From: Pseudomonadota bacterium | GTDB taxonomy: Bacteria > Desulfobacterota > Desulfobacteria > Desulfobacterales > RPRI01 | Length of the DNA: 64,000 nt | NCBI GenBank assembly: GCA_018817425.1 | Contig: JAHITX010000123.1 | Coordinates: forward strand, 62,001 to 126,000 | Direction of reading: 5' to 3' | Shown here: positions 19,299 through 28,478 of the stretch, piece by piece | How the letters are laid out: each line of letters starts with the position of its first letter | How positions within the stretch are numbered: position 1 is the first letter of the stretch | Notes under the pieces: generated by a model | Databases searched by the model: none | Told to the model about the DNA's origin: nothing | Seen by the model: only the letters and a program-made list of their open reading frames with translations | Program-made: the position numbers and the translations under genes

Positions 19299-19490
19299 AT
19301 GAACAGAACACATACAAGCATACACAGAATGTCAGACCATCGGAATGATGATTTCGTTCCAGAAACGCCGGCAGATCGCATTAGACTAGTCTGGATTTTA
19401 ACCAGAGAAATTACATCATTGAGTAATAAATACGATGCTGAACGAAGATTACAAAGACATATTACTCGCCTTGTCCGACGAGAAGGTTAA
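19299..19490 (+). CDS. Small protein of a nucleotidyltransferase-linked pair
   Basis: 63 aa, basic. The central part (TPADRIRLVWILTREITSL) and end (ERRLQRHITRLVRREG) match a small family usually encoded just before an AbiEii-like nucleotidyltransferase. Here the next gene is truncated. No ribosome site is evident; an internal ATG at 19329 is an alternative start. Probably a relic of a toxin-antitoxin or defence-like pair. Confidence 0.5.
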   Translation: MNRTHTSIHRMSDHRNDDFVPETPADRIRLVWILTREITSLSNKYDAERRLQRHITRLVRREG

Positions 19491-19527
19491 ATACCTGCTT
19501 GTTGGATATTCTTATAAATATTTATGA
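19435..19527 (+). pseudogene. Truncated AbiEii-like nucleotidyltransferase
   Basis: Reads MLNEDYKDILLALSDEK and continues VKYLLVG, the usual N-terminus of small nucleotidyltransferases, then diverges to a stop after 30 residues. It overlaps the end of the preceding small gene in another frame, as is normal for this pair. The catalytic GS motif and the rest of the protein are missing. Confidence 0.55.
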
Positions 19528-19676
19528 GCGAATGGTTTTTATTAATACCTATTATAGCAGTAGTATTCTTTGTTGTTAGTTATTCTGCGGATAAGAACAA
19601 AACGTTCGAAGAATATCTGATTCCTGAATTGGGAAAATATGGGTTCATTTTTATCTCAACAAATCTAAACAAATAA
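19524..19676 (+). CDS. Small membrane protein, probably truncated
   Basis: 50 aa. One N-terminal transmembrane helix (WFLLIPIIAVVFFVVSYSA) followed by a short soluble part (TFEEYLIPELGKYGF). It starts with an ATGA overlap on the stop of the truncated nucleotidyltransferase. It may be the first part of a longer decayed gene. From 19677 to 19848 nothing else is recognised. Confidence 0.35.
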   Translation: MSEWFLLIPIIAVVFFVVSYSADKNKTFEEYLIPELGKYGFIFISTNLNK

Positions 19677-19848
19677 AATATATAAACAATACTTTTACTT
19701 CGACCCGAAAAGCTCGCTTCTTCATCAGGGGCTTTATATAGAAACCACTAAATCACTTGTTGAATAAGATTTATAAGAAGACAGAATATCTTGTGATGAA
19801 GCAGTACAATTTATAACATTCATGTAAACTTCTATCTAAGGTGAATTA

Positions 19849-22284
19849 ATGGCAGAAGAAATAAATACTTGTTCGGATGATATCAAAGATCGAAGACAGT
19901 TGAAGGGGACATGGCTATGGTTTGTTTTAAATGTTATCCTCTTTCCTGCGCCGGCTCATTTTACTCTGTTAAGAATTAAAGACTTTCGATTTGCAAAAAG
20001 TCTTAAACATCTTGGCGGAACATTATTTTTGATTTTTATTCTTCTTATATCAGCATTGTTTCAATTAATATTTCCGTACTTTGGCAGCCTGTGGATGCTT
20101 ATTCCAGCCTTATCCGGTTTTATTGTTATTTGCGCTAAATATTCTTTAAAAGATAATTTTACACCTTTTGATATAAGTCCTGTTACAAAAACCCATTTAC
20201 ATTTATTTTTGTTTCTTGTTCTGCTTTTTACAGTATTAAGCATTATTCCTGATCTTGATCTTATTGAATTAAATCAAGAATCAGTAAAGGGCTATAAAAT
20301 CTGGATCGAAGAATTGCCCTTCTGGCAGGATTTGCTGATTCTTGTGTCGGGGATCTTTGTGCTTTTAGCCGGATATATGACAAATGCCAATAAAACCTTT
20401 TCGATCAACCGTACTTTTATTCTTTATGCATGTTTTATCGTATTTGTTTTTCTACTTTCAGTTACATTAATTTTTCTTTTCGCCTGGTTAAAGATCAGAG
20501 GCGGCTTTTGGACACAGCTTGTACTTGTTTTGCTTTGTGCCATTCTGGCATTGGATTATTGGGATGCCAAGTCTTTCGGCCAGTATACAAGGCGCTTTTT
20601 CTTTTTGACATGCACAAAAGGCTTTTGTTTTATTTTTCTGTGGCTCTGCTTTTTGGGACTGCCTCAAAAAGTTGCTTCTACTTTCTCCCTTTATAATTTC
20701 AACAAATCAAAACCTGTAGTCTCGCAAAGAATTTATGAACACCTTATTTTTACAGACCGCGACCGTTTTAATAGCGCACATAATGCAGCGCGCCGAATGA
20801 GATACCTTTATACCAGAGCGTTTAATTCAAATCCGGAAGAATTGAGTTTGGTTTGCGAACTTTTAAACGGTAAAAAAGATATTATTATTCCTGCTGATGC
20901 GGATATTTGCCGACTGGCTGATTTGATAGATAAAAGAAAAGTACAATCATCTTCTATGTCGTTTGACAAGGTACCCATATTCAGGCCAATCCATCCGGAC
21001 TGGGATGTTATGCTTACTGCACTTTTGATGCAGGGCACAATTTCAAAAGAGAACCTGAACAAGTTTATTGCCGACTTTAAAACAATGCTGCCAAAAAGCT
21101 CACATGGCCGGCTTCCATATATCGACATGCCATATAAGGCATCCTATCTATCACTAGCTACCAAAACAAAGGTTGATTTCATTCCACCACGGCTTGAACT
21201 TCTTGAAAAGCTTCTTGAAAGAAAATTATGCCCCGTGCTTTGTCTTAAGTTGTCAGGCAAAGAATATTGGGCAGCGCTTCTTCATATCGACCCTCAATCA
21301 GGTCTTGCCTGGTTTCGTATACAAACACCATCGGATATGAATAAATCTATTAAAACGCTTTTTGATTCTGATGAATCAAAGGTTCTCAAAGATGAAATTC
21401 TTTCACGAACAATGGTTCCTATATCACTTGACTATTTAAAAGATGTTTTGCCACATTATTCCGGAGCAGTTATTGTTTTTACCAAAAAAGGTCTTGATAA
21501 AGCCATGCCCGATCTGTTTGCAGAAAAAGATCTTGCAGAGCTTAAGCGCGCAATTAAATTTGCTGTTAACCCAGAGTTTTCAAGCACTCCGGTTATTAAT
21601 GCCAAACAAAACGGCCTTTTCCCCAAATATGCTAACTATACGCGGGCTGTTGCCTTAATTAAGGCCATGCTTGAGCCAACGCCTTATGAACAGGATCTGT
21701 TTTTCCGGCCGAAGATATCATCATTTAATAAAAAAGGATTTGGCCGGATTAAGGAAATTGAAGCACTTCTTCAGCGAATAGGAACCTTGCGGGATTCTGA
21801 CCGTATTGATATTGCCAGTCTTCTGGTTGAAAATAACCATGTAAATGGAGCACCTGATCTGTTTCTCCGTCTTGTAACCGGAAATATTATCTCAAGCGAT
21901 CTTGTTGACTGCCATGATGCATTCATAATAGGCCGCGAGCTATTTCTGCTTGGGTATCATGAAAAAGCATATAATTATCTGAAGCTTACTTTTTTGCGCC
22001 ACCCGTTTAGCTGTGAATACGAGATGTGGTATCATATCGCAGGAGTAAAACTCAAAAAGCCGCCGTCTCCTTTTTACTCACCACCTGACCATGAACCACA
22101 CCTGTATCTATACTATCAAACTATAGCTGATATAAGAGATGGCCAAAGCAAAACGGCCTTAAAACGGCTAGAAAAGACGCTTAAAAAAGACAGCCATAAC
22201 AGCCTTGCTGCACATTTACTTAGCAAATATTTTAACAAGCCGTTAGATGAGCGCTACTTCTTACCTGCGCAGGAGGGGCTATAA
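19849..22284 (+). CDS. Polytopic membrane protein with large cytoplasmic/periplasmic domain
   Basis: 811 aa, not recognised as a named family. The first ~270 residues contain about seven hydrophobic segments. The rest is soluble and mixed, ending in repeat-like helices (GRELFLLGYHEKAYNYL, NSLAAHLLSKYF) that resemble TPR units. It shares design with the next gene: N-terminal membrane region, soluble domain, and C-terminal helical repeats. The stop overlaps the next ATG (TAATG), so the two are translated together. The AAGGTGA ribosome site supports the start. A joint membrane complex is inferred. Confidence 0.75.
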   Translation: MAEEINTCSDDIKDRRQLKGTWLWFVLNVILFPAPAHFTLLRIKDFRFAKSLKHLGGTLFLIFILLISALFQLIFPYFGSLWMLIPALSGFIVICAKYSLKDNFTPFDISPVTKTHLHLFLFLVLLFTVLSIIPDLDLIELNQESVKGYKIWIEELPFWQDLLILVSGIFVLLAGYMTNANKTFSINRTFILYACFIVFVFLLSVTLIFLFAWLKIRGGFWTQLVLVLLCAILALDYWDAKSFGQYTRRFFFLTCTKGFCFIFLWLCFLGLPQKVASTFSLYNFNKSKPVVSQRIYEHLIFTDRDRFNSAHNAARRMRYLYTRAFNSNPEELSLVCELLNGKKDIIIPADADICRLADLIDKRKVQSSSMSFDKVPIFRPIHPDWDVMLTALLMQGTISKENLNKFIADFKTMLPKSSHGRLPYIDMPYKASYLSLATKTKVDFIPPRLELLEKLLERKLCPVLCLKLSGKEYWAALLHIDPQSGLAWFRIQTPSDMNKSIKTLFDSDESKVLKDEILSRTMVPISLDYLKDVLPHYSGAVIVFTKKGLDKAMPDLFAEKDLAELKRAIKFAVNPEFSSTPVINAKQNGLFPKYANYTRAVALIKAMLEPTPYEQDLFFRPKISSFNKKGFGRIKEIEALLQRIGTLRDSDRIDIASLLVENNHVNGAPDLFLRLVTGNIISSDLVDCHDAFIIGRELFLLGYHEKAYNYLKLTFLRHPFSCEYEMWYHIAGVKLKKPPSPFYSPPDHEPHLYLYYQTIADIRDGQSKTALKRLEKTLKKDSHNSLAAHLLSKYFNKPLDERYFLPAQEGL

Positions 22285-24590
22285 TGAATGAAATGATTAA
22301 TGATACGCCAAATGAAAAAAAACGACTTAAAGGCTGGAAGATGCTGATGTATGCTCTGTTTCTGGGTCCGTTTTTCCTAGTATTATATTTTAGACAGACA
22401 CGCAATGCTTATCCGGCTGCAAGATATTTTGCTTGGATTTCTCTTGTTGCAATGACCATTTGCGCTTATCTTATGTTTACATTTACTTTTAGCCCGTTTC
22501 TTACGCGCTTCATCTACCTGATAATTTATCTTTCAATATTTGGTCTGGCATTTTTCTATTGCTGGAGCATTGACTCTAAAAGCATAGTCCGAACTACTGG
22601 CTTTAAACAAAAATATTCCTTTACGCGTGCATGTGCCTGGATGATAATTATGGGACTCATGTTTCCCGGTATAAGCAACATCGTTCAGGCAATATATTAT
22701 TGGATTCTTGGGGAGCAGGTCAGCGTATATTTTTCCTCTCAGGCAAATGTATTTAAGTATTGGAGCCTGATCGGAATGATATATGGTTTTTTTTACGGGA
22801 TAAAAGAAGATAATGACTTTTTTAATAAAGATATTGGCGCAGTTGTCAAATCTGTTTTTTCTATATTTGTATTTATCTTAGTTTACGGCGGTTTTGTATT
22901 GGCGCTTGTCATTTACCCATTACAGCGGCTTGCACCAATTTCATATCGTCCTCAATCGGCGGAATATCTTTTTTATGTATTGCTTTTTATTTCCATTTCA
23001 CTTTCAGCTGCCTACTTTCTAAAAACAATCAGTTACCGTAGCAGCATAAAGTCGGTTGCCATATTATTAATCGGCATCCCTTTTATAGCACTTCATATTA
23101 TTGTAGTATCGGCATATTCTGTTACAGTCAATCTTACCATTGCTTCTGTGCTGGAAGACAAACACAAGCTCTCTTCCGCTAAAACGCTATATGCTAAAGC
23201 CATACCCTATATACGCTACGACGATCTTCTTGCATCACTTCATCACAGGCAAGGTGTTTTACATGTATTAAATCAGGATTATGATTCAGCTATTGATAGT
23301 TTCAAGAAAGTGCTCACCGATTATTCGGAAAACTACGAGGTCTTTAAGAAAGCACGCAGATATGTAGATGCCTTCGAAAAGAATAAACCCTTAAAAGATG
23401 ATGGAAGAAAAATTCTACTTGTTAAGCATAAGACTTTTGAGCAGGCAGCATCATGCTTTCCCAATTCTCTTTCGGTAATACTGAAGTTTTACGAGAAGCA
23501 ACCGATCAGCACCAGAAAGTTAAGCTATGCGATTAAGGAGAGTTTTTCTTCAGGCACTTTTATCTGGAAGGCCGAAACCTTTTTAGAGAAAAACGGTTAT
23601 GAGCTGATTACTTCTTTTTGGCAGAACAAGAATACTTTGATTTCTCTTTTGAAAGCCGGTTATCCGGTGCTGGTATATATACCGGGCCATGTATACACGC
23701 TATATGGATATGATTCAAACATGGAAATGTTTTTTACTTATGACACGGCCAAATCAAATCGCTGGAATGATAAACCATTCTGGAATTTCCAGCGAGACTG
23801 GATGGAGGGAAGCTTTTTAATGAGTGTAGTTGTGCCAAAGCAGGAAAAAACAAAATTCGTTGCTCTCTTCCCGCAAATTGAGCGTTACAGCAAACCTTTC
23901 CAAGTGTGGCAAAAAGCCAATATCAGCGATTACTACGAAGCTAAGGGTAACTACTGGAAAGATTATGATCGCTACAGTCTTTCAAAAACCTTAGGCCTTG
24001 ATCGTTTGAAAATGAATGAGCGCTATTTTCTATTCGATGATTTTTTTCCCTTTCCCTGGAATGCAAAGGAATGGAAAAACGAAGTTATGCCTGTAATGAG
24101 CCAACCCTGGGCATTGGATTGGCCCATTACAGAAAAATACATCCTTTATCTTCTCTACAACGGGCAGTATGAAAAGGCTGTAGAACTTATCGATTTATAT
24201 AAATCCAATTTATCGGTGGAAGCAAAATCTTCATTTTCTAAGCTTTTAGAATTAAAACTTGCCGCTTATCTGGATGCAAACAATAAAAAGGCAATATTAT
24301 CCGTATCCGATAAACTGATCGGAATTACAGATAATATAAGGGCCGAGTCCTATTGGGGGCATTATTTTAAAGCAAGGCATCTAATGGCAGCGGGTGATCT
24401 TAATGGCGCAGTCAAACTCCTGCTTTCGGCTTTAAGCAATTTCAACATAAACTCATATCCAAATTCAAAATCCTTCAGATATATTATTGACGCTTTAAAC
24501 GAGATATACCGGACCGATCCATCGTTAATAGACCCGGATAAAATGCTTCTCATCAAAGTAGCTATGATTGAGCTTGCTTCAGATCGATAG
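22284..24590 (+). CDS. Membrane TPR protein with C39-like peptidase domain
   Basis: 768 aa. About seven N-terminal membrane segments are followed by TPR-like helices (RQGVLHVLNQDYDSAIDSFKK) and a papain-like C39 domain: ASCFPNSLSVILKF carries the candidate catalytic Cys, and PGHVYTLYGYD the candidate His, with an acidic partner in FTYDTA. More helical repeats follow. C39 domains cleave double-glycine leaders in peptide exporters, but here no ABC transporter domain is present, so the substrate is unknown. Good AGGAGG ribosome site; translation coupled to the upstream gene by the TAATG overlap. Confidence 0.8.
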   Translation: MNEMINDTPNEKKRLKGWKMLMYALFLGPFFLVLYFRQTRNAYPAARYFAWISLVAMTICAYLMFTFTFSPFLTRFIYLIIYLSIFGLAFFYCWSIDSKSIVRTTGFKQKYSFTRACAWMIIMGLMFPGISNIVQAIYYWILGEQVSVYFSSQANVFKYWSLIGMIYGFFYGIKEDNDFFNKDIGAVVKSVFSIFVFILVYGGFVLALVIYPLQRLAPISYRPQSAEYLFYVLLFISISLSAAYFLKTISYRSSIKSVAILLIGIPFIALHIIVVSAYSVTVNLTIASVLEDKHKLSSAKTLYAKAIPYIRYDDLLASLHHRQGVLHVLNQDYDSAIDSFKKVLTDYSENYEVFKKARRYVDAFEKNKPLKDDGRKILLVKHKTFEQAASCFPNSLSVILKFYEKQPISTRKLSYAIKESFSSGTFIWKAETFLEKNGYELITSFWQNKNTLISLLKAGYPVLVYIPGHVYTLYGYDSNMEMFFTYDTAKSNRWNDKPFWNFQRDWMEGSFLMSVVVPKQEKTKFVALFPQIERYSKPFQVWQKANISDYYEAKGNYWKDYDRYSLSKTLGLDRLKMNERYFLFDDFFPFPWNAKEWKNEVMPVMSQPWALDWPITEKYILYLLYNGQYEKAVELIDLYKSNLSVEAKSSFSKLLELKLAAYLDANNKKAILSVSDKLIGITDNIRAESYWGHYFKARHLMAAGDLNGAVKLLLSALSNFNINSYPNSKSFRYIIDALNEIYRTDPSLIDPDKMLLIKVAMIELASDR

Positions 24591-24659
24591 GAAAGTATAA
24601 TGAAAAAAGATATCTCCTTTCGGTCGACATAATCCGGAAATTTTGAAGTGAAGTACTTA

Positions 24660-24681
24660 GCCATCGGCTTACGCCGATGGC
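24660..24681 (+). terminator. Hairpin after the C39-like gene
   Basis: GCCATCGGC and GCCGATGGC pair perfectly around a TTAC loop 70 bp after the stop. No T-run follows, so a terminator role is only likely by position. Confidence 0.4.
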
Positions 24682-24706
24682 CGGCGATTATTATTTATAA
24701 CATGGT

Positions 24707-24922
24707 TCAGGGTTGTAGACTCGGCATGGAATATGTTTCAACTTCTGAATAATCATTTGAGCATGATATAATACTGGCCATATCTGTCTGTAATTGTTTC
24801 AATATATTGCAATCATCGAAACAATCAGGGAGATTGTTTTTAAACTCACAATCTCTGCAAGGACTTTTTTTAAGATATCCGGTGTAGCATTCAAGTGTTT
24901 TCGAGCATGAGCAATCCATCAT
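24707..24922 (-). CDS. Small cysteine-rich protein
   Basis: 71 aa with nine cysteines, several in metal-binding-like spacing (CSCSKTLEC, CRDCEF, CFDDCN). The start at 24922 (MMDCSC) is chosen over an upstream in-frame ATG at 25018 because GGAGGAAAGG sits 7 bp before it. Could bind zinc or an iron-sulfur cluster. Two direct repeats at 25068-25097 lie about 150 bp upstream. Confidence 0.6.
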   Translation of the reverse strand: MMDCSCSKTLECYTGYLKKSPCRDCEFKNNLPDCFDDCNILKQLQTDMASIISCSNDYSEVETYSMPSLQP

Positions 24923-25067
24923 ATCCTTTCCTCCAGTTATTAAATTCTTGATAAATTCAGTAGCATTTGAAAAACAGGTCTTAGTCAACATATGGCAATC
25001 ATGCAATATCCTTGCCATTATTTGGTATATATATAATAAGCATCGAATCGAAAAGAATGGCCGTCAT

Positions 25068-25097
25068 TATTTTGTCACATCCAATATTTTGTCACAT
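25068..25097. promoter_or_regulatory. 13-bp direct repeat, possible operator
   Basis: TATTTTGTCACAT occurs twice (25068-25080 and 25085-25097), 17 bp apart. On the minus strand each reads ATGTGACAAAATA, containing a TGTGA half-site as in CRP/FNR operators. It lies upstream of the cysteine-rich gene. Confidence 0.4.
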
Positions 25098-25211
25098 TTG
25101 TAATAATAAAAAATCAGGCCCCAGTATGATTTCAACCTTAGGTGTACAATAAAAAGCAGAATATAACTGCTTGGTTTAAAATAATATGTAAAATATATAA
25201 GATAAAAAGGA

Positions 25212-25246
25212 TAGCGGCCAGCCGGAATTAATCCGGTTGGCCGCTA
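25212..25246. repeat. Long hairpin (14-bp stem)
   Basis: TAGCGGCCAGCCGG pairs with CCGGTTGGCCGCTA around AATTAAT, with one G-T pair. On the minus strand it is followed by a short T-rich run, so it could terminate minus-strand transcription. The surrounding 25.1-25.7 kb shows no convincing gene. Confidence 0.5.
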
Positions 25247-25756
25247 AGGAGAAAAGAAGAATTTTTTGGAACTGACATTATTAATTGCAAATAATTTGCC
25301 AATTTAGTCTTTTTTTGTCATAAATAATTAATAAAGTTAATTAGTCCTATATATTAGATAGTTATAATTAAATATTCCATTAATTTCTTATTATTTTTTT
25401 TAACAGATTTTATATTGCCTGTGGCAAGTTCAATATTTTGAACCGGTAGTTTTAAGTATTGATCTAATATTATGAATTTAAAATGATTATTTGAATTCGT
25501 TATTTTGAACCAGGGTATGAATATTATGCATAGTTCTTGGAGCCATATCATAGATAGTTGCCTAATAATAACCATCTGAAATAACACATCCAAAACTGAT
25601 CAGGTGCTTGTCACTTTTTATGCAAACACTGCAGTATAGCTGTTTTTAAATGCTTTTTAATAAATTATTACTTGCTTTTATACGGACAAAAGTAGGAAAA
25701 TACAGTGTGTTACAATTAAATCCACTCACAATTCCGTTCTTGCCTTTGGGTAGTGT

Positions 25757-25786
25757 TTCTGTTAATGATATTAATAATTAACAGAA
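25757..25786. repeat. Inverted repeat upstream of the alpha/beta hydrolase
   Basis: TTCTGTTAAT and ATTAACAGAA are perfectly complementary, separated by 10 bp, about 125 bp before the hydrolase start. It could be a protein-binding site or a terminator stem. Confidence 0.4.
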
Positions 25787-25912
25787 TTCACACACAGGGG
25801 GCCTTCACCCCATAAATTCACACTTATGCATAACGTACATAATAAAGTCAATGTACCGAAAGTCTTCAATATGCGGCTGATTAACAGCTTTTGGCACAAA
25901 GGAAAATAAATT

Positions 25913-26851
25913 ATGAAAGATGTATCAAAAACAGTTGGTTTTGAGAAAAGTAATTACTGTAAACTTATTGCGAGATATTCGGCAAGTTTAGTTGGCTGCT
26001 TGATATTTATTTTATTATCTTTTGGGGCTTTAAGAGCTGAAGCGCAATGGCCTCATGTTGTTTCTTCCAGGGATGGTACTTCTATTTCTTATGAGATGTA
26101 TGGCGCTGGCGAACCGGTTCTTGTGTTCGTTCATGGTTGGAGTTGCGATGCCCGCTACTGGCTTGAACAGCTGTCATATTTTTCTAAAAAATATCGTGTT
26201 GTAGTGCTTGATCTTGCCGGTCATGGTCAATCAGGTTTTACGCGTTCACAGTATAGCATGAAGGCTTTCGGAGAAGATGTTTGTGCGGTTGCAGAGACAA
26301 CCGGCAGTAGTAGAATTATTCTGATAGGGCATTCTATGGGCGGTCCGGTTATTGCTGAAGCTGCCAGGCTAATGCCGAACCGTGTTATTGGATTAATTGG
26401 CATAGATACTTTTGAAAACATAGAATATCCGATGACCCCAAAAGAGCTTGAGCAGATGATAGCGCCTCTGGAAAAAGATTTTTCAGCAGGATGCCGGGAA
26501 TTTGTTAAGAATATGATTTCTCCTCAAACTGATCCTGTGCTTCGTGATTGGATTCTTTCGGATATGTCAGCTGCTCCACCTGCGGTTGCCTTAAATGCTA
26601 TGAAGGAGATGATGTCACAATTTATTACAGGGGAAGCGGCTAAAATATTTGATGAGATTCGTATACCTGTTGTTACTGTGAATGCGGATTTATGGCCCGT
26701 AAATTATGAAGCAAACCGGAGGCATATGTTTTCATTCGATGCAATTGTTTTAAAAGAAGCGGATCATTTTTTAATGATGGGTCGTGTAAAAGATTTTAAC
26801 AATGCGTTGGATAAAGCAATAGATATGATTTTGCAAAAAAAGGTTGATTGA
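25913..26851 (+). CDS. Exported or membrane-anchored alpha/beta hydrolase
   Basis: 312 aa. Residues 20-45 form a signal peptide or membrane anchor (YSASLVGCLIFILLSFGAL). The fold shows an oxyanion HGW motif (VFVHGWSCDARYW), the nucleophile S141 in IGHSMGGPV, and a C-terminal histidine in KEADHFLMMG. Weak AAAGGAA ribosome site. It is followed at 87 bp by the selenocysteine-containing oxidoreductase; no functional link is proven. Substrate unknown; an esterase or lipase role is typical of this fold. Confidence 0.88.
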   Translation: MKDVSKTVGFEKSNYCKLIARYSASLVGCLIFILLSFGALRAEAQWPHVVSSRDGTSISYEMYGAGEPVLVFVHGWSCDARYWLEQLSYFSKKYRVVVLDLAGHGQSGFTRSQYSMKAFGEDVCAVAETTGSSRIILIGHSMGGPVIAEAARLMPNRVIGLIGIDTFENIEYPMTPKELEQMIAPLEKDFSAGCREFVKNMISPQTDPVLRDWILSDMSAAPPAVALNAMKEMMSQFITGEAAKIFDEIRIPVVTVNADLWPVNYEANRRHMFSFDAIVLKEADHFLMMGRVKDFNNALDKAIDMILQKKVD

Positions 26852-26937
26852 TATTTTCAAGTTAACAAATATCAGATAAACTGTTTGTTACTATCTTATA
26901 TTCATAAAAGCAAACAACCTACCCGGAGGATAAAACT

Positions 26938-28299
26938 ATGAGCACAGAAAGATTTGTTGTCATCGGAGGCAATGCTGCCGGGATGACGGCAGCAGTAAAA
27001 GCCAGACGTTTAAATAAGAATCTTGAAATTATTGTGTTTGAAAAAAGTCCTCATATATCATACGGCACCTGAGGTATTCCATATTTTATCGGCAGGTTGG
27101 TCGATAGTATTGAAAAACTGAAAGGACAAACCGTATCAGAGTTTAAGAAAAATAATGACGTAGATGTGAAATTATTTCACGAAGTAAAAGAAATCGATCT
27201 CAAAAAGGGCAAATTACTAGTTCAGGAAAAAGATAATTTAAAAGACCGTTGGGAATCCTTTGATAAACTGATGATATCAACAGGTGCTGTTCCGATTAAA
27301 CCTCCTGTTGAAGGAATAGATGCAAAAGGAATATTTGGGGTAAACAATCTTGAAAGCGGACTGGCTTTAAAAGATTATATTGAAAAAAATAAGCCTAAAA
27401 AAGCTGTAGTTATAGGTGGCGGCTACATCGGGCTTGAAATGGCTGAAAATCTGCTTTTGCTGGGAATGAAAGTCAGTCTCATAGAAAGAGCTTCTGAAGT
27501 TATGCTGACTTTAGATACTGACATGGGAGCACTTGTTTCAGATGCTTTGATTGAAGCAGGTGTTAAGCTTTATAGAAACGAAAGCCTTACGGCCTTTGAA
27601 ATCAACAAAGGCTATGTTCACTCGGTAGTAACCGACAAAAGGACATTTGAGGCCGACCTTGTTATACTTGGTATGGGCGTAAAACCGAATACTTTACTTG
27701 TTAAAGATACGGGAATAAAAATTGGAATAACAGGAGCCATTGAGGTTGACACTGCAATGCATACAACGGCTGACAATGTTTGGGCCGGAGGTGATTGCGC
27801 CGAATCTTTTCATCTGATCAGCAAAAAGCCAGTAAATATTGCTTTAGGTACCGTGGCAAACAGGCATGGCCGGGTGGTTGGGACTAATGTGGCCGGAGGA
27901 AATGCTGCTTTTACCGGCCTGGTAGGTACTGCTGTTACAAAAATAGGTAAGGTCGAAGTTGCACGAACCGGTCTTGCCGAAAAAGAGATTCAGCAAATCG
28001 GGATGGAATATATTACATCTGTTACAAAAAGCATGACCCGCGCGGATTATTATCCGAATGCAGGTCCTATCTCGGTTAAAATACTTGCTGAAAAGAAAAG
28101 CGGTAAGCTTTTGGGTGCCCAGATAGTTGGAGAAGCCGGTTCCGCTAAACGTATTGATATACTTGCAACGGCACTGCACGCTGGTTTAACGGTTGAAGAA
28201 ATATCCGATCTTGATTTAAGCTACGCTCCTCCAATTTCTCCCCTGTGGGATCCTGTAGTTATTGCCGCACGCATTGCAATGAAAAAGTTGAGTGGATAA
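26938..28299 (+). CDS. Selenocysteine-containing CoA-disulfide reductase/NADH oxidase-like enzyme
   Basis: 453 aa when the in-frame TGA at 27070-27072 (codon 45) is read as selenocysteine. The family is the flavoprotein disulfide reductases of CoADR/Nox type: N-terminal FAD motif VVIGGNAAGMTAA, second nucleotide motif AVVIGGGYIGLEMAENL, FAD-binding WAGGDCAE, and the C-terminal dimer region ending SPLWDPVVIAAR. The redox-active Cys normally sits in a CGIPYFIG context, and TGA takes exactly that place. A downstream ATG at 27097 would lose the FAD domain. Strong CGGAGGA ribosome site at the upstream ATG. A SECIS-like hairpin follows the TGA. No rhodanese domain. Physiological substrate unknown. 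Confidence 0.85.
27083..27110 (+). other. SECIS-like hairpin for Sec45
   Basis: TATCG at 27087-27091 pairs with CGATA at 27102-27106, extended by a T-G pair and two more pairs across one mismatch, around the loop GCAGGTTGGT. The loop GG at 27095-27096 lies about 23 bases after the TGA, within the distance expected for bacterial SECIS elements. Confidence 0.7.
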
Positions 28300-28346
28300 C
28301 ATTTGAAAAATTTCTGATAATTACATAAACTTCTATTTTGGTGCAA

Positions 28347-28478
28347 ATGAAAAAATACAGATATCTGCTATTTTCAACGTCAATCGCGTTATGTTTTTTC
28401 GGGATATTTTTTACGCTTATCCGGATGTTTTATTATAAGGCTACTCCGACCTTAAATGAGTATATATATACGGATTAG
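28347..28478 (+). CDS. Possible small membrane peptide
   Basis: 43 aa with one hydrophobic segment (LLFSTSIALCFFGIFFTLI). No ribosome site is evident and it overlaps the glyoxalase relic in another frame. It may be the start of a decayed gene. Confidence 0.25.
   Translation: MKKYRYLLFSTSIALCFFGIFFTLIRMFYYKATPTLNEYIYTD

Noticed and set aside
25354-25593. 79-codon minus-strand frame
   Set aside because: TTG start, AT-rich low-complexity composition and no recognised motif.
27070-27072. TGA as a nonsense mutation with a second gene starting at 27097
   Set aside because: The second frame would lack the FAD domain and ribosome site, and the TGA replaces the active-site Cys, so Sec is the better reading.
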